52,666 nt of DNA from an uncultured Pelagibacteraceae bacterium. GTDB taxonomy: Bacteria; Pseudomonadota; Alphaproteobacteria; Pelagibacterales; Pelagibacteraceae. How positions within the stretch are numbered: the first letter of the stretch is position 1; the number at the start of each line of letters is the position of its first letter. The notes under the pieces are model-generated. The model was given only the letters and a program-made list of their open reading frames with translations. It was not told the DNA's origin and searched no databases. The translations under genes and the position numbers were made by a program. Location: assembly GCA_902604175.1 (NCBI GenBank), contig CACKXR010000006.1:1-52666 (forward strand), read 5' to 3'. Shown piece after piece: positions 52,146 through 52,666 of the stretch.

Positions 52146-52666
52146 TGATTAAAAAAATTAAATCATCATTATCAGAAAAAATATTATTTACCTTTCTAAT
52201 TTCATTAGCAGTTTTTACTTTTGGTTCTTTTTATTTGATTAAAAATAAATGTTTGTTTGTAAAGGAACTTGATTTAGATGAACTTAAAATTAGTGATCCA
52301 CAAAATTTAGCTATTATGGATGTTGAGTGTGGAAAAGTTGTAATTGAACTTTATCCTCAAGTTTCACCTAAATCGGTTAAAAGATTTAAATATTTTGTTA
52401 ATTCAGGTTTGTATAATAATTCAGCATTTTATCGTGTTATAGAAAATACTTTGGTTCAAGCAGGTGATCTTGAGTTTGGTTATCATGATAATATAAACTA
52501 TTTTAAAATTGGAAGTGGTACGTCTAAGCTTGGTAAATTAAAATCAGAATTAAGTAATGATTACGAATTTAATGCTGGAACTGTTGCTATGGCCAGGGGG
52601 GAATTTGATACTGAGGATAGTGAATTCTTTATTATCTTAAAAGATATTCCATTATACCAAGGAGAA
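52145..52666 (+). CDS. cyclophilin-type peptidyl-prolyl isomerase (partial, N-terminal)
   Basis: The frame starts at an ATG overlapping the previous stop and runs off the right edge after 174 residues. A signal anchor (ILFTFLISLAVFTFGSFYLI, about 13-32) precedes a cyclophilin domain: VVIELYPQVSPKSVKRFKYF near 67, NNSAFYRVIENTLVQAGDLE near 91, and VAMARGEFDTEDSEFFIIL near 147. It should catalyse proline isomerisation in the periplasm, held in the inner membrane. Coupling to the HExxH protein suggests a shared envelope-protein task. Confidence 0.88.
   Translation, partial: MIKKIKSSLSEKILFTFLISLAVFTFGSFYLIKNKCLFVKELDLDELKISDPQNLAIMDVECGKVVIELYPQVSPKSVKRFKYFVNSGLYNNSAFYRVIENTLVQAGDLEFGYHDNINYFKIGSGTSKLGKLKSELSNDYEFNAGTVAMARGEFDTEDSEFFIILKDIPLYQGE

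Noticed and set aside
1-52666. tRNA, rRNA, CRISPR array, insertion sequence or prophage genes
   Set aside because: No cloverleaf-like GC-rich gene, no regularly spaced repeats, no transposase or integrase motifs seen by eye in the gaps or coding regions.

Overview
The window looks like a streamlined alphaproteobacterial chromosome of the SAR11 / Candidatus Pelagibacter type. This rests on an AT-rich, lysine- and isoleucine-rich coding style, intergenic gaps that are mostly a few bases long, repeated stop/start and stop/stop overlaps, and gene content typical of marine SAR11 (trimethylamine monooxygenase, TMAO demethylase, betaine/TMAO-type ABC transporter, heterotetrameric sarcosine-oxidase-type enzyme, formate-THF ligase). 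I see no tRNA, rRNA, CRISPR array, insertion sequence or phage gene. The species assignment is inference from content, not a database match.

Layout. 1-3505: tail of a membrane protein, then a tight minus-strand operon of a divergent M19 dipeptidase-like protein, a 553-residue protein I do not recognise, a DUF3726 protein and a 55-residue zinc-ribbon-like protein. 3597-8513: purE-purK-GNAT, a cold-shock gene, an Asp/Glu racemase-family gene, a small lipoprotein and an EamA transporter. 8515-13621: soxBDAG-type operon (sarcosine oxidase or N-methylglutamate dehydrogenase), divergent from fhs. 15427-18781: class I glutamine amidotransferase, iron alcohol dehydrogenase and tmm. 18785-24975: gpsA, ABC permease and ATPase, two envelope proteins of unknown role, a strong terminator and the ABC binding protein. 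25090-37719: tdm, a winged-helix candidate, an FAD amine oxidoreductase, a type III glutamine synthetase, three split glutamate-synthase-type subunits (mgsABC/glxBCD-like), a 136-residue unknown, a divergent Amt, two tiny membrane proteins and a GmaS-like synthetase. 37721-40280: a diaminopropionate-ammonia-lyase-like PLP enzyme and a photolyase. 40286-47731: a minus-strand housekeeping run csaA, lysE-type exporter, acnA, YfgM-like, bamB, cupin, zapE, yjbQ. 47759-52666: argE-like deacetylase, aldehyde dehydrogenase, ureohydrolase, a secreted HExxH protein and the start of a cyclophilin.

How it fits together. From about 8.5 to 37.7 kb, most genes can be read as one methylated-amine and C1 island. 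The ABC transporter imports TMAO or betaine, Tmm makes TMAO from trimethylamine, and Tdm demethylates TMAO to dimethylamine and formaldehyde. GmaS and an Mgs-type glutamate synthase process monomethylamine, a Sox/Mgd-type oxidase removes the last methyl group, and Fhs handles the folate-linked C1 unit. Ammonium assimilation (Amt, glutamine synthetase) is interleaved. The one step with no recognised gene here is dimethylamine to methylamine, and the FAD oxidoreductase beside tdm is a candidate.

Most novel-looking parts: the M19-like/553-residue/DUF3726/zinc-ribbon operon, whose dipeptidase-like member appears to lack three of the five usual metal ligands; the winged-helix and FAD genes beside tdm; the divergent Amt with its small membrane partner; and the two envelope proteins inserted in the ABC transporter operon.
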